Shown here: positions 14,702 through 21,594 of the stretch, in pieces
Layout: every line of letters starts with the position of its first letter
Position numbering within the stretch: position 1 is the stretch's first letter
Program-made: the position numbers and the translations under genes
Notes under the pieces: model-generated
Databases searched by the model: none
What the model was told of the DNA's origin: nothing
What the model saw: the letters and a program-made list of their open reading frames with translations, nothing else
Source: a virus
Virus record (IMG/VR): IMGVR_UViG_3300036835_000593
Location: 1 to 26,771 of that record
Length of the DNA stretch: 26,771 nt
Strand: one strand, 5' to 3'

Positions 14702-16723
14702 ATGATGACGCGGGAGCTCGCGACGGCACTCCAGCAGGAATTCTCCCCGCTCCAGGACGAGATCGTGCCCTTCTGTATGCGCCGGCTCGACGTCGCGAGT
14801 GACCAGTGGTCGAAGCGGTACGAACGCTGGCGGGAAGCCGAACGCCTCTACCGCGCCTACCGCGTGCCCGACCAGCAGGACCAGAAGACGCGGAACGCGT
14901 CGCTCACCGAGGGCGTCGAGAAGATCGTCATCCCGTACTCGTACGCGACGCTCCAGTCGATCCTCGCGTTCTTCATGTCGATCCTGACCGAACGCCAACC
15001 GATCATTCCCGTCCGTGGCGATGGGCCGTGGGACGTGTCACCCGCGCAGAACATGGAAGCGATCTTGCATTACCAGATGGAGAACATGCAGCCGTGCGGA
15101 TCGCTGATCATCTTCCAGTGGCTACTCGATGCGTGGCGCTACGGCGTCGGCATCGTGAAGAACCTCTACACCGTGCGGGAGTGGGTGGATCTGATCCGCA
15201 CGTTCTCGACCGACCCGCTGAGCGGGCAGATGGTCGATCAGCTGGTCGAGACGGACGTCACCGCCTACGAGGGCAACGAGGCGATGAACATCTCGCCGTT
15301 CGACTGGTTCCCCGATCCGGGCCGACCGATGAGCGAGTTCCAGCGCGGCGAGTTCGTGTTCCACGAGATGCGGCGCTCCTGGACGGAGATGCTGCAGCGG
15401 GAGGCGGAAGGCCTCTACGTCGGCGTCGACCTCATCAAGAAGGGGTACACGGGCATCGGGAGCCGCAGCGAGAGCATGGGATCGCGCGACAACTCCGACA
15501 TCGGCCGCATCGTCGGCCTCGATACGAGCGGCGCCGACGACAGCGATGTGCGGCGTGGCGGCATGGAGGGCACCAGCCAGAAGTACCCGACGCTCCACGA
15601 AGGGTGGATGTGGCTGACGCCGAAGCAGCTCGACAAGCTCCATCTGACCCCGTTCGTCCGCCCCGCGAACACGCCGCGCCTCTGGGTCTTCACCATCGCG
15701 AACCGCTCGCGCTGTATCCGCGCCGAACCGGCGAACCTCCCGGGGCGCCGCTTCCCGTTCGAGATCACGGAGCCGAACTACGACGTCTACTCGCCGTCGA
15801 ACATCGGAATCATCGAGACGACCCGAGGGCTCCAGTACCATCTCAGCTGGCTCTTCAATGCCCGCATGATGGCGGTGCGGAAGACGCTCAACAACGAGCT
15901 GGTCGTGGATCCCTCCATGATCGAGGAAGCCGACTTGCTGGATCCTCGACCGGGCAAGCTGCTGCGCTTGACGCGCGCCGCGCAGAATAGCGGGTTGATC
16001 GACAAGGCGGTCTTCCCGCTGCCCGTGGTCGACGTCACCGCGTCCCACTCGATCGATTCGAAGAACGTCCGCGAGATCGGGGAAGAGGTGACCGGCGCGT
16101 CGCGCCTCTTGATGGGCCTCGCGAACACCGGCCGGCGCGCGGCGACGGAGGTGCAGGCGCAGACGCAGCTCTCGTCGGGACGCATGAAGATGCTCGCGGA
16201 GATCTTCGTCTCGCAGGGCATGCGCCCGTGGTCGCTCCAGATGTCGCGGAACACGCAGGCCTTCATGGTGAACTCGCTGAACGTCCGCGTGCACGAATCG
16301 CTGGCCCGCGTGCTGGGCGCGCAGTCGCTGCAGGTGAATCCGCAGATGCTCCAGGGGAACTTCACCTTCCCGATCCTCGAGCAGGGTACGCCGACCGACC
16401 AGATGATGGAGCAATCGGTCTGGCGGGAGATCTTCACGACCGGCATGCAGACGGGCGCGGCGGCATCCGTGCTGCAGTCGATGAACTGGTTCGCGGTCTT
16501 CGGACGATTCCTGAAGACGATGGGGATCCGCAACATGCAGGACTACCTGCTCCCCGGCGTCCCGAACCCGCAGCTGCAGGTGATGCCCGACGCCCAGGTG
16601 GCGGCGCAGGCGCAGCAGGGGAACCTCGCCCCCGCCGGCTACACGGAGCCGTCCGTGTCGAGCGACGGCTTCCCGCAGTTCCCGAACGCGGCGAGCGGGA
16701 ACGGCGCGCCGCCGGGGATCTGA
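14702..16723 (+). CDS. Portal protein
   Basis: The product has 673 residues (start at tandem ATGs 14702/14705 behind a GGGGGAGGG site). Portal hallmarks: an N-terminal helical arm (KRYERWREAERLYRAYR), the LQSILAFFMSILTERQPI helix, the DAWRYGVGIVKNLY segment, and MNISPFDWFPDPG, a motif common in podovirus-type portals. A long helical wing follows (GEEVTGASRLLMGLANTGRR; LAEIFVSQGMRPWSLQM), with a Gln/Ala/Gly-rich C-terminus. It forms the dodecameric ring through which DNA enters and leaves the head. It follows the terminase gene as usual, but on the opposite strand to the capsid gene. Confidence 0.9.
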   Translation: MMTRELATALQQEFSPLQDEIVPFCMRRLDVASDQWSKRYERWREAERLYRAYRVPDQQDQKTRNASLTEGVEKIVIPYSYATLQSILAFFMSILTERQPIIPVRGDGPWDVSPAQNMEAILHYQMENMQPCGSLIIFQWLLDAWRYGVGIVKNLYTVREWVDLIRTFSTDPLSGQMVDQLVETDVTAYEGNEAMNISPFDWFPDPGRPMSEFQRGEFVFHEMRRSWTEMLQREAEGLYVGVDLIKKGYTGIGSRSESMGSRDNSDIGRIVGLDTSGADDSDVRRGGMEGTSQKYPTLHEGWMWLTPKQLDKLHLTPFVRPANTPRLWVFTIANRSRCIRAEPANLPGRRFPFEITEPNYDVYSPSNIGIIETTRGLQYHLSWLFNARMMAVRKTLNNELVVDPSMIEEADLLDPRPGKLLRLTRAAQNSGLIDKAVFPLPVVDVTASHSIDSKNVREIGEEVTGASRLLMGLANTGRRAATEVQAQTQLSSGRMKMLAEIFVSQGMRPWSLQMSRNTQAFMVNSLNVRVHESLARVLGAQSLQVNPQMLQGNFTFPILEQGTPTDQMMEQSVWREIFTTGMQTGAAASVLQSMNWFAVFGRFLKTMGIRNMQDYLLPGVPNPQLQVMPDAQVAAQAQQGNLAPAGYTEPSVSSDGFPQFPNAASGNGAPPGI

Positions 16724-16743
16724 TGGCGGCGCTCCTCACCGAT

Positions 16744-16968
16744 CTAGGGGACTTCGACCCCGTGTTCTTGGCAGACCCACGCGAGCTGGTGTCTGCCGCT
16801 GTGGATGTGAATGTCCTTCTGCAGCTGGTTCGCGAAATCCTTGTAGTGCGTGGCACAGTGCCAGTGCCCACGGTTCGTATCGCACTTCGGCCCCACCACC
16901 ACCTCACCACCATGGCGCGGGAGGATGTCCCCCTCCTGCACCACGGTCAGGACTTGGGTGTTCTTCAT
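16744..16968 (-). CDS. Cys/His-rich small protein, moron-like, own promoter
   Basis: Unrecognised 74-residue protein on the strand opposite to its neighbours. It contains C29, H35, H37, C38, H41, H54, H56, H60, C66 and H69. The pairs C38-x2-H41 and C66-x2-H69 suggest a zinc site. The N-terminus (VVQEGDILPRHGGEV) is beta-like. Its upstream DNA is clearly AT-richer than the rest of the window and holds a near-consensus sigma-70 promoter. It converges with the portal gene, leaving 20 bases between them. An independently transcribed insertion inside a structural/lysis region matches the definition of a moron. Possible roles include host-regulator or nuclease-like function, but none is shown. Confidence 0.8.
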   Translation of the reverse strand: MKNTQVLTVVQEGDILPRHGGEVVVGPKCDTNRGHWHCATHYKDFANQLQKDIHIHSGRHQLAWVCQEHGVEVP

Positions 16969-17025
16969 CGACTCTTCTCTTTCTCCGGCAGAGGAGCGCC
17001 ACCATCATTTCAAAGAACTGGTAGC

Positions 17026-17054
17026 ATTGTATCATAACGAGACAGCAATGTCAA
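17026..17054 (-). promoter_or_regulatory. Near-consensus sigma-70 promoter
   Basis: On the minus strand TTGACA (17054-17049) is followed by exactly 17 bases and TACAAT (17031-17026): all six −35 positions and five of six −10 positions match consensus. Transcription would start near 17019, about 50 bases upstream of the Cys/His-rich gene. It is the best promoter I see in the window and would be active in an uninfected or lysogenic cell without phage factors. Confidence 0.88.
17030..17035 (+). promoter_or_regulatory. Possible opposing −10 element (TATCAT)
   Basis: On the plus strand TATCAT matches TATAAT at five positions and overlaps the −10 of the leftward promoter. A −35 at the right distance is poor (ATTTCA). 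It could serve the rightward small genes starting at 17071, which lack an obvious ribosome-binding site. Low confidence. Confidence 0.25.
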
Positions 17055-17070
17055 CTGGGTGTGATTAAGC

Positions 17071-17280
17071 ATGCGCTGGTCACCGGGCCCGATCAGCCCG
17101 AACATCGAGGACCGTCGGTTCGAGGATCCGGAAGCGAAGCTCGCGCAGGCCATGAACGCGGCACGCGCAGGCGACATCGGCGGCTGGCAGGAGCTGCCGC
17201 CGTGGATGTGGCCTGACGACGTGCAACTCCAGCAGGCGGCAGTCCAGCGTGCGCTCGACCGGCTCGCAGGCGCGCCATGA
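17071..17280 (+). CDS. Small hypothetical protein upstream of the lysis genes
   Basis: Unrecognised 69-residue soluble protein (MRWSPGPISPNIEDRRFEDP) with a helical, Ala/Gln-rich second half and a WQELPPWMWPDD turn. No membrane segment is present, so it is not a holin. The start at 17071 has no visible ribosome-binding site. Its stop overlaps the next start (ATGA), indicating coupling. No function assigned. Confidence 0.62.
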   Translation: MRWSPGPISPNIEDRRFEDPEAKLAQAMNAARAGDIGGWQELPPWMWPDDVQLQQAAVQRALDRLAGAP

Positions 17281-17585
17281 AGATCAAGCGCGAGGACATC
17301 GAGCGCACGTTCGACCGGCTGTCAAAGACCGGCGATCTCGATCTGATCGTCGCGATCCTGCAGGACGCCGCCGCGCTCGTCCGCGACGAGCTGCTGAAGA
17401 AGCTGTCGACCTTTCCCGTGGCCGACACGACCGACTTCGCCGCGTTCGCCTACCGGCAAGGGTGGCTGCGGGGCCTCGAGCAGGTGATCGCGCTCCTCGA
17501 CCCGGCCCGCATCCGCGCGCTCGAGGCCGCGCAGCGCGATCTCGTCCAGGAGATCGTCAGGTTCAACGAGGAGGAACTCGGATGA
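17277..17585 (+). CDS. Small helical hypothetical protein
   Basis: The product has 102 residues (MKIKREDIERTFDRLSKTGD), mainly helical and charged, with Leu/Ile heptad-like spacing (LDLIVAILQDAAALVRDELL; ALEAAQRDLVQEIVRFNEEE). No signal peptide or membrane helix is visible. It is coupled to the preceding gene and lies 28 bases before the endolysin. It could be a lysis-associated or small virion protein; the family is not recognised. Confidence 0.68.
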   Translation: MKIKREDIERTFDRLSKTGDLDLIVAILQDAAALVRDELLKKLSTFPVADTTDFAAFAYRQGWLRGLEQVIALLDPARIRALEAAQRDLVQEIVRFNEEELG

Positions 17586-17613
17586 CACACCGGAAGGGTG
17601 GGTGAGGTGCCCG

Positions 17614-18177
17614 ATGGCGGTCCATCGAGAGTACTTCTACGACAACCTGCGCTGCTACCTCTTCAAGTCGTTCACCCAGCAACAGGTCGATGGGCTGAAC
17701 GTCTTCCTCGACTGGTACGACACCGAGAATCCGTCCCTCCCGCAACGCTACCATCTCGGAGATCGCGAGTTCGCCTACATCCTCGCGACGACCTACCACG
17801 AAACGGCCTTCACGATGGCACCCGTGAGCGAGTACGGCGGTGAGGCGTATCTGAAGGGCAAGCCGTACTACCCCTACTACGGGCGCGGGTACGTCCAGCT
17901 CACCTGGCAGGAGAACTACCAGAAGCAGGACGAGAAGCTCTCGCTGGCCGGCGAGCTGGTGGCGAAGCCCGACCTGGCGCTCGACCCCGCCATCGCACTC
18001 GAGGTGATCATCGAGGGCATGTGCGACGGCGACTTCACCGGGAAGAAGCTCGCGGACTACTTCACCGACAGCGACACCGATTTCTACAACGCGCGCCGGA
18101 TCGTCAACGGCACCGACTGCGCGTCCACCATCGCGAGCTACGCGGAGAAATTCTTGAACGCCATCGCGCATACGTGA
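17614..18177 (+). CDS. Endolysin, glycoside hydrolase family 19-like
   Basis: The product has 187 residues. The ATG at 17614 has a GAGG six bases upstream and is preferred to an in-frame GTG at 17602. The lysozyme-like fold of GH19 is shown by TTYHETAF, with a probable catalytic Glu at residue 63, and by the signature YYGRGYVQLTWQENY (89-102). Next come the LALDPAIALEVIIEGM helix and the FYNARRIVNGTD segment, as in phage GH19 lysins. It would cleave cell-wall glycan for host lysis. There is no signal peptide, so release would need a holin, which I cannot see in this window. Confidence 0.88.
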   Translation: MAVHREYFYDNLRCYLFKSFTQQQVDGLNVFLDWYDTENPSLPQRYHLGDREFAYILATTYHETAFTMAPVSEYGGEAYLKGKPYYPYYGRGYVQLTWQENYQKQDEKLSLAGELVAKPDLALDPAIALEVIIEGMCDGDFTGKKLADYFTDSDTDFYNARRIVNGTDCASTIASYAEKFLNAIAHT

Positions 18178-18189
18178 GGAGGATCCCCC

Positions 18190-18573
18190 ATGCGGACGTT
18201 CGGACTGCTCCTGCTGCTCGCCCGGCTCGCCTCGGCTGCCACGCTCGATCTGACGGCGCAGGCCCAGGGACAGCTCGCGACCGCGCAGACGGCCACGGGC
18301 GTCAGCGCGAACGAGGCCGATTTCGGGGTGTCGGGGCGGCGCGGAGCGGCGCTCTTCCAGCTCCGCAATACCGCCGGCACGGCGACGGTCGAGTTGCAGG
18401 TGAACTGTCTCCCCGGCACGGCCGACTACGCGGTGATCCCGAGTTCGTCCACGGCGCTCACCGTGAGCAGTGCCGCGCTCGACGTCGTGCGACCGGGGTG
18501 CCGCTACCGCAGCAACGTCACCGCGTGTAGCGGCTGCAACGTCACGGTGACGGTGACGAGCATCGCGCAGTGA
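18190..18573 (+). CDS. Secreted small protein with signal peptide
   Basis: The product has 127 residues, with a strong GAGGAGGA site before the ATG. The N-terminus MRTFGLLLLLARLASA is a typical Sec signal with cleavage expected after ASA. The mature part is Thr/Val/Ala-rich and beta-like (GAALFQLRNTAGTATVELQV) and ends in a four-cysteine region (YRSNVTACSGCNVTVTVTSI). It overlaps the next secreted protein gene (GTGA), so the two are probably made together. Phage structural proteins normally lack Sec signals, so an extracytoplasmic role in the host cell is more likely than a virion role. Family not recognised. Confidence 0.8.
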   Translation: MRTFGLLLLLARLASAATLDLTAQAQGQLATAQTATGVSANEADFGVSGRRGAALFQLRNTAGTATVELQVNCLPGTADYAVIPSSSTALTVSSAALDVVRPGCRYRSNVTACSGCNVTVTVTSIAQ

Positions 18574-19286
18574 GCCGCTGGCCGCTCCTCCTATCGCTCC
18601 TCGCCGCAGGCGTGGCTCTTGCCTCGGTCGGGAGCGGCCCCGCGTCCCTCCAGCGGTTCGCTTGTACGGGACCGGCGTCGATCCATCCGGGGCCCGCGTC
18701 CATCGGCGGCTGCGTCGTGACGACGACGACGACGCTGCCAGCGGTCCCGCAGGTGTTGCCGGTGGCAGGGAATGCGGACGTCAACTGTCCGACGACCATC
18801 CCGACGCAGACCGGCAGCTTGTCCTTCGTGAACATGCTCATGGCGTCGCGGACCTGTGCCACCGGAGCCAACCCGAACGGGTACGATGTCACGGCGTTTT
18901 CGGCCTACATCGGGACGGCCGCACCGGGCAGCAATCTGCGGTGCTCCGTCTGGACCGCGCCCGCTGGGTACGTCTCCGGGACGACGGCGATCCCGAAGGT
19001 GGCAGCCGGCTGCGATAGCGCGCCGTGGGCGAGCACGGTGAGCCCGAATGCGTTCGTGCAGATGACGGTACCCGGCCCCTGCCATCTGGCACCAGCCACA
19101 CGCTACTTCATCGGCTGCAACCAAGATAATACGGGCATCTCGCAGGCCTACCTCACGCCCTGTGGCTCCAACTGTGCGGAACAGCGGACGGGCACCACGT
19201 ATCCCGGCCTACTCGATCCGTGGACGGCGACCTCGACGGCGGGTGGAGCGATGGCGTGTTACCTGACGGTCACGCCGACGCCCTAA
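18570..19286 (+). CDS. Secreted Cys-containing protein with Thr-rich linker
   Basis: The product has 238 residues, GTG start coupled to the previous stop. A Sec signal (LLLSLLAAGVALA) is followed by three GPAS repeats, a TTTTTLP linker and a beta-rich domain (AFSAYIGTAAPGSNLRCSVW; ATRYFIGCNQDN) with about nine cysteines that could form disulfides outside the cytoplasm. The domain loosely resembles beta-sandwich adhesion or surface modules, but I cannot name a family. T-run plus LP linkers are common in secreted proteins of some high-GC bacteria, which hints at host origin. It is the last gene before the terminator. Confidence 0.78.
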   Translation: MSRWPLLLSLLAAGVALASVGSGPASLQRFACTGPASIHPGPASIGGCVVTTTTTLPAVPQVLPVAGNADVNCPTTIPTQTGSLSFVNMLMASRTCATGANPNGYDVTAFSAYIGTAAPGSNLRCSVWTAPAGYVSGTTAIPKVAAGCDSAPWASTVSPNAFVQMTVPGPCHLAPATRYFIGCNQDNTGISQAYLTPCGSNCAEQRTGTTYPGLLDPWTATSTAGGAMACYLTVTPTP

Positions 19287-19328
19287 TGCAGCGGCGGCGC
19301 ATCGGCCGGATCGTCGTCGTCACCGGAG

Positions 19329-19345
19329 AAGGCGTGCGCCTTTTT
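19329..19345 (+). terminator. Rho-independent-like terminator
   Basis: A short stem AAGGC/GCCTT with a GTGC loop is followed by TTT (five T in a row counting the stem). It lies 43 bases after the stop of the last gene in the rightward lysis/secretion unit and before the convergent small gene. The stem is only five base pairs, so strength is uncertain. Confidence 0.5.
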
Positions 19346-19375
19346 GAGCAGGACCCTTCGACACCATCAACGCAC

Positions 19376-19594
19376 TCAGTCCTTCCGCATGCGCTCCAGT
19401 GTCTCCTGCGCCACCTGACGCGCGGTCGCGAGGAAGGCCTGCCGGAACTCCTCATCCGCCCAAAGTTCGCGGGTGACTTCCTCCGTCGCGCGGATCGCCT
19501 GTCCACTCAGCCACGTCGCGAGCGCCCGCTCGACACTCTCGGTGATCAGCCGGTCCATCGGCGTCCGAGACGCCCCATTCTTCCGCCGTGCCAT
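19376..19594 (-). CDS. Small charged helical protein next to the Uma2 nuclease
   Basis: Unrecognised 72-residue protein (MARRKNGASRTPMDRLITES). It is predominantly helical and highly charged, with a basic N-terminus and Glu/Arg-rich remainder (RATEEVTRELWADEEFRQAF). Its start overlaps the stop of the Uma2-type gene (ATGA), so it is translated with it. A partner or modulator of the nuclease is conceivable but unsupported beyond adjacency. Confidence 0.68.
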   Translation of the reverse strand: MARRKNGASRTPMDRLITESVERALATWLSGQAIRATEEVTRELWADEEFRQAFLATARQVAQETLERMRKD

Positions 19595-20193
19595 CAGGCG
19601 TCTGGCACCAGACGCCAGAGGGCGTCGAGGTCGATGGCGGGCCCGACGACCGGCATCACGATCCCGGCGGTGGCGAGCAGCACCCGCCCGTATGTCCAGC
19701 CCTGCCCGGTTGCCCGCTGTCGCAGATAGACCTCGAACACGCGGTGGATCGGTTCCAGCGTCCAGTAGTGTGGGACGCCGAACGCGCAGTACTCGATCAG
19801 CTTCTGCGTCCGGTCGCGCTGCACGTCACGCGGACGGGGCGACACCACCTCCACGATGAGGTCGGGCACGGCGCGCATCTGGCCGTCCCACGGCACCGGC
19901 TGCCCGCTCCACCACGCGATCAGATCGGGCTCGCGCACGTCGTAGTCCCCGAGACGGAGGTCGGGATTCGCCCACGTCCCGCCGCCCTTGGCGCGGGCCC
20001 ACGGCTCCAGCACGTTCTCCAGTGCTCGCAGCATGATCTGGTGCCGTCGACTGGGCATCTCCCCCTCCACCACGACCCCGCCCACCAGCTCGAGATCAGT
20101 GCCGGGTGCCCGATCCTCGCGCTCGCTCTCCCCGAACGCGGCCTCGAACTCGTCTGCCGTCATGCGCTGCGGCTGCGGCTCTGCGGTCGCCAT
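19594..20193 (-). CDS. Uma2-family putative restriction-endonuclease-fold nuclease
   Basis: The product has 199 residues, the usual size for the family. Family features in order: ELVGGVVVEGEM (about 35-46), a conserved His in SRRHQIMLR, REPDLIAWW with D90, then PDLIVEVVSPRPRD with E115, and KLIEYCAFGVPHYWTLEP (131-148), the diagnostic K-x-EY-GV-YW region. Together these give a PD-(D/E)XK-like active site. Members are abundant in bacteria; their biological roles are poorly known. A 9-bp perfect inverted repeat lies 14 bases before the ATG. It is in a leftward unit with an XRE regulator. Nuclease activity is inferred from family. Confidence 0.88.
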   Translation of the reverse strand: MATAEPQPQRMTADEFEAAFGESEREDRAPGTDLELVGGVVVEGEMPSRRHQIMLRALENVLEPWARAKGGGTWANPDLRLGDYDVREPDLIAWWSGQPVPWDGQMRAVPDLIVEVVSPRPRDVQRDRTQKLIEYCAFGVPHYWTLEPIHRVFEVYLRQRATGQGWTYGRVLLATAGIVMPVVGPAIDLDALWRLVPDA

Positions 20194-20206
20194 GGCGGGC
20201 AGGATA

Positions 20207-20229
20207 TGTCAACCGCGTGCCGGTTGACA
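20207..20229. promoter_or_regulatory. Perfect 9-bp inverted repeat, operator candidate
   Basis: TGTCAACCG / CGGTTGACA with a 5-base spacer lies between the zinc-ribbon gene and the Uma2 start. Each arm contains TTGACA reading outward, but neither has a matching −10. An XRE-type regulator is encoded two genes upstream, so this is a plausible operator. A weak processing or pausing hairpin is the alternative. Confidence 0.6.
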
Positions 20230-20230
20230 A

Positions 20231-20497
20231 TCAGCGATAGACGCCGCCGCCGGGGGCCGCTTTCGGGTCGTCCCGCACGCTGGAGACGGAGCGGTGGCGC
20301 GGGCAGCGATAGACGACGACGCCGGGACGGAGCGGGTTCGGATGCGCGTACGCACGGGTGCGGAGGCTCCCGCACACGTCGCACGCGGCGCTGCCGACGA
20401 CCGTCGGATGCGGGTCCAGCACCGGCCGGGGCGTCGGCGCCCGGCGGACGTGCGCCGGGGCGGTGACGGTGCCAAGCGCCTCGTCGTCGTCCGTCAT
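20231..20497 (-). CDS. Small zinc-ribbon-like protein
   Basis: The product has 88 residues. The start at 20497 overlaps the stop of the XRE gene (ATGA), which selects it over the longer open frame. The first 35 residues are Pro/Arg-rich. The core has C39-x2-C42 (ACDVCGS) and, 22 residues later, C65-x2-H68 (YRCPRHRS), a likely zinc knuckle. The C-terminus is short and disordered. Such proteins are common in phage accessory regions; no specific role is visible. Confidence 0.7.
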   Translation of the reverse strand: MTDDDEALGTVTAPAHVRRAPTPRPVLDPHPTVVGSAACDVCGSLRTRAYAHPNPLRPGVVVYRCPRHRSVSSVRDDPKAAPGGGVYR

Positions 20498-20772
20498 GCC
20501 TCCCCACGCGGGATCACGTCGGCCAGCAGGGACATCGCGTCCCAGTGCGCCTGGAAGGTGGCGGCGCAGAGGATGGCGAGCGCCGTCGCCTCGTCGTCGT
20601 CGGCGGCGAACGCCCGGATCAGCGCATCGCCCCGATGCGGATCGCACCAGCGCGTGCCGCGCTCGATCTCCGTCACGTCCGCGAGCGAGAGCCCCGCCCG
20701 CCGCGCGAGCGTCGCCCGGTCCCACATGCGCGCCCGCCGCAGGCGCGTCACGGCACGGCACAGGGCGTCCAT
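20494..20772 (-). CDS. XRE-family helix-turn-helix regulator
   Basis: The product has 92 residues from the ATG at 20772. Residues 8-42 ([20 protein letters not shown], then [14 protein letters not shown]) match the XRE/Cro helix-turn-helix: TLARRAGLS positioning helix, V-x-x-IERG-x-R recognition helix and following turn. The second half is helical and could dimerise. It heads the leftward unit ending in Uma2 and sits 45 bases from a divergent rightward unit, the classic place for a repressor controlling both. An imperfect palindrome lies between them. No strong ribosome-binding site; translation may start close to the transcript end. Confidence 0.78.
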   Translation of the reverse strand: MDALCRAVTRLRRARMWDRATLARRAGLSLADVTEIERGTRWCDPHRGDALIRAFAADDDEATALAILCAATFQAHWDAMSLLADVIPRGEA

Positions 20773-20784
20773 CCGCGTGTGATC

Positions 20785-20802
20785 GTAGCACGAACATGGT
20801 AC
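20785..20802. promoter_or_regulatory. Imperfect palindrome and extended −10 in the XRE divergent gap
   Basis: GTAGCA and TGGTAC form a dyad with one mismatch and a 6-base centre. On the minus strand the same bases include TGCTACGAT, an extended −10-like element that would start transcription a few bases before the XRE ATG. A regulator binding here could block its own promoter and the rightward unit. Confidence 0.4.
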
Positions 20803-20817
20803 GCTCCGAGGGCAGGG

Positions 20818-21594
20818 ATGGCGCGCCTCCGATCCTGCCTCGCCGCCGTGGCACTCGCGACGTGCCCGCTGGTGCCGATTCCGTCGAAGCGTGCGCTGTG
20901 CCAAGCGGTCTGTCAGCCGCTCGCCGCCTCCGTCTGCGCCGCCCTCACGGACGGGGCGCAGAAGCGATGCGTGCGCGGCATCACGAACATCTGCGTCCAG
21001 ACCGATCCATCCGCGTGCCCCGCCCCGGTCGGTCCCGCAGGCCCCCCTGGACCCCCCGGAGCCACCGGGCCACCCGGTGCTGTCGGTGCTGTCGGTCCCA
21101 CCGGTCCTGCCGGTCCCACCGGTCCTGTGGGTCCGCTCGGCACGCCTGGGATCGCCGGCATGCCTGGCGTCGGGGGACCGGTCGGCGCGACCGGACCAGC
21201 GGGGCAGGACGGACCACCGGGGCCCCCCGGCGCGATGGGCACCCCCGGCCTCGCTGGCGCGACGGGCGCACCGGGGGCGACGGGACCGACCGGCCCCGCG
21301 AGTCCCCCGCTCGCCGTCACGATCCGACAGGTGTCCCAGACCTTCGGTCGCGCGCAGTCGGGACAGCTGATCACCGTCACCGTGCCCTGTGCGGCGGGCG
21401 AGATCGTGCTCGCGGGCGGCGTCGTGCCGACGATTGCGGGTGGCACCGCCACAGACATCTCGCGCGTGCACCTCCTGGTTTCCGGGCCCGCGAGCGCGAC
21501 GGCGTGGACGGCGGCGAGCACGATCACGAGCACGCTCTCGCAGACCGCGAATCTCACCTACGTCGCGTTCGCGTTATGCGCGCCGTCGTCCTGA
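20818..21594 (+). CDS. Secreted collagen-like protein
   Basis: The product has 258 residues with the ATG at 20818 just behind GAGGGCAGG. The first 25 or so residues are signal-like ([18 protein letters not shown]), followed by a cysteine-containing segment to about residue 70. Then come 30 uninterrupted Gly-X-Y triplets, many GPP, GPT and GAT, which should form a collagen triple helix. The last 90 residues form a beta domain ([20 protein letters not shown] ... [11 protein letters not shown]) like the GG-x-V / A-x-CA tail domain seen in bacterial collagen-like surface proteins. Phage collagen repeats usually belong to fibres, but the export signal and neighbouring outer-membrane gene point to the host surface. 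Confidence 0.85.
   Translation: MARLRSCLAAVALATCPLVPIPSKRALCQAVCQPLAASVCAALTDGAQKRCVRGITNICVQTDPSACPAPVGPAGPPGPPGATGPPGAVGAVGPTGPAGPTGPVGPLGTPGIAGMPGVGGPVGATGPAGQDGPPGPPGAMGTPGLAGATGAPGATGPTGPASPPLAVTIRQVSQTFGRAQSGQLITVTVPCAAGEIVLAGGVVPTIAGGTATDISRVHLLVSGPASATAWTAASTITSTLSQTANLTYVAFALCAPSS
21029..21300 (+). repeat. Gly-X-Y coding repeat (30 triplets)
   Basis: A degenerate 9-bp periodic sequence rich in GGN-CCN codons encodes about 30 consecutive collagen triplets. No two long blocks are identical, so this is not a recent expansion, though short units such as GGTCCTGCCGGTCCCACC recur. Confidence 0.85.

Noticed and set aside
13169-14998. 609-codon minus-strand open frame across the terminase
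   Set aside because: Terminase motifs are clear on the plus strand, and the opposite frame shows repetitive Arg/Val/Leu/Glu composition only.
20207-20229. Two TTGACA boxes read as back-to-back promoters
   Set aside because: Neither has a −10-like hexamer at 16-18 bases; they are better explained as arms of one inverted repeat.
21029-21300. CRISPR-like periodic sequence
   Set aside because: The 9-bp period reflects Gly-X-Y codons within a gene; there are no conserved repeats with unique spacers.
20358-21575. Extension of the barrel gene 5' of 21576
   Set aside because: The upstream part is an Arg/Pro-rich shadow of the XRE and collagen-like genes; the ATG at 21576 begins a proper signal peptide.
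20818-21594. Collagen-like gene as an ordinary tail fibre
   Set aside because: It has an export-signal-like N-terminus, is far from the tail genes and lies next to an outer-membrane barrel gene, so virion fibre is not the favoured reading, although not excluded.
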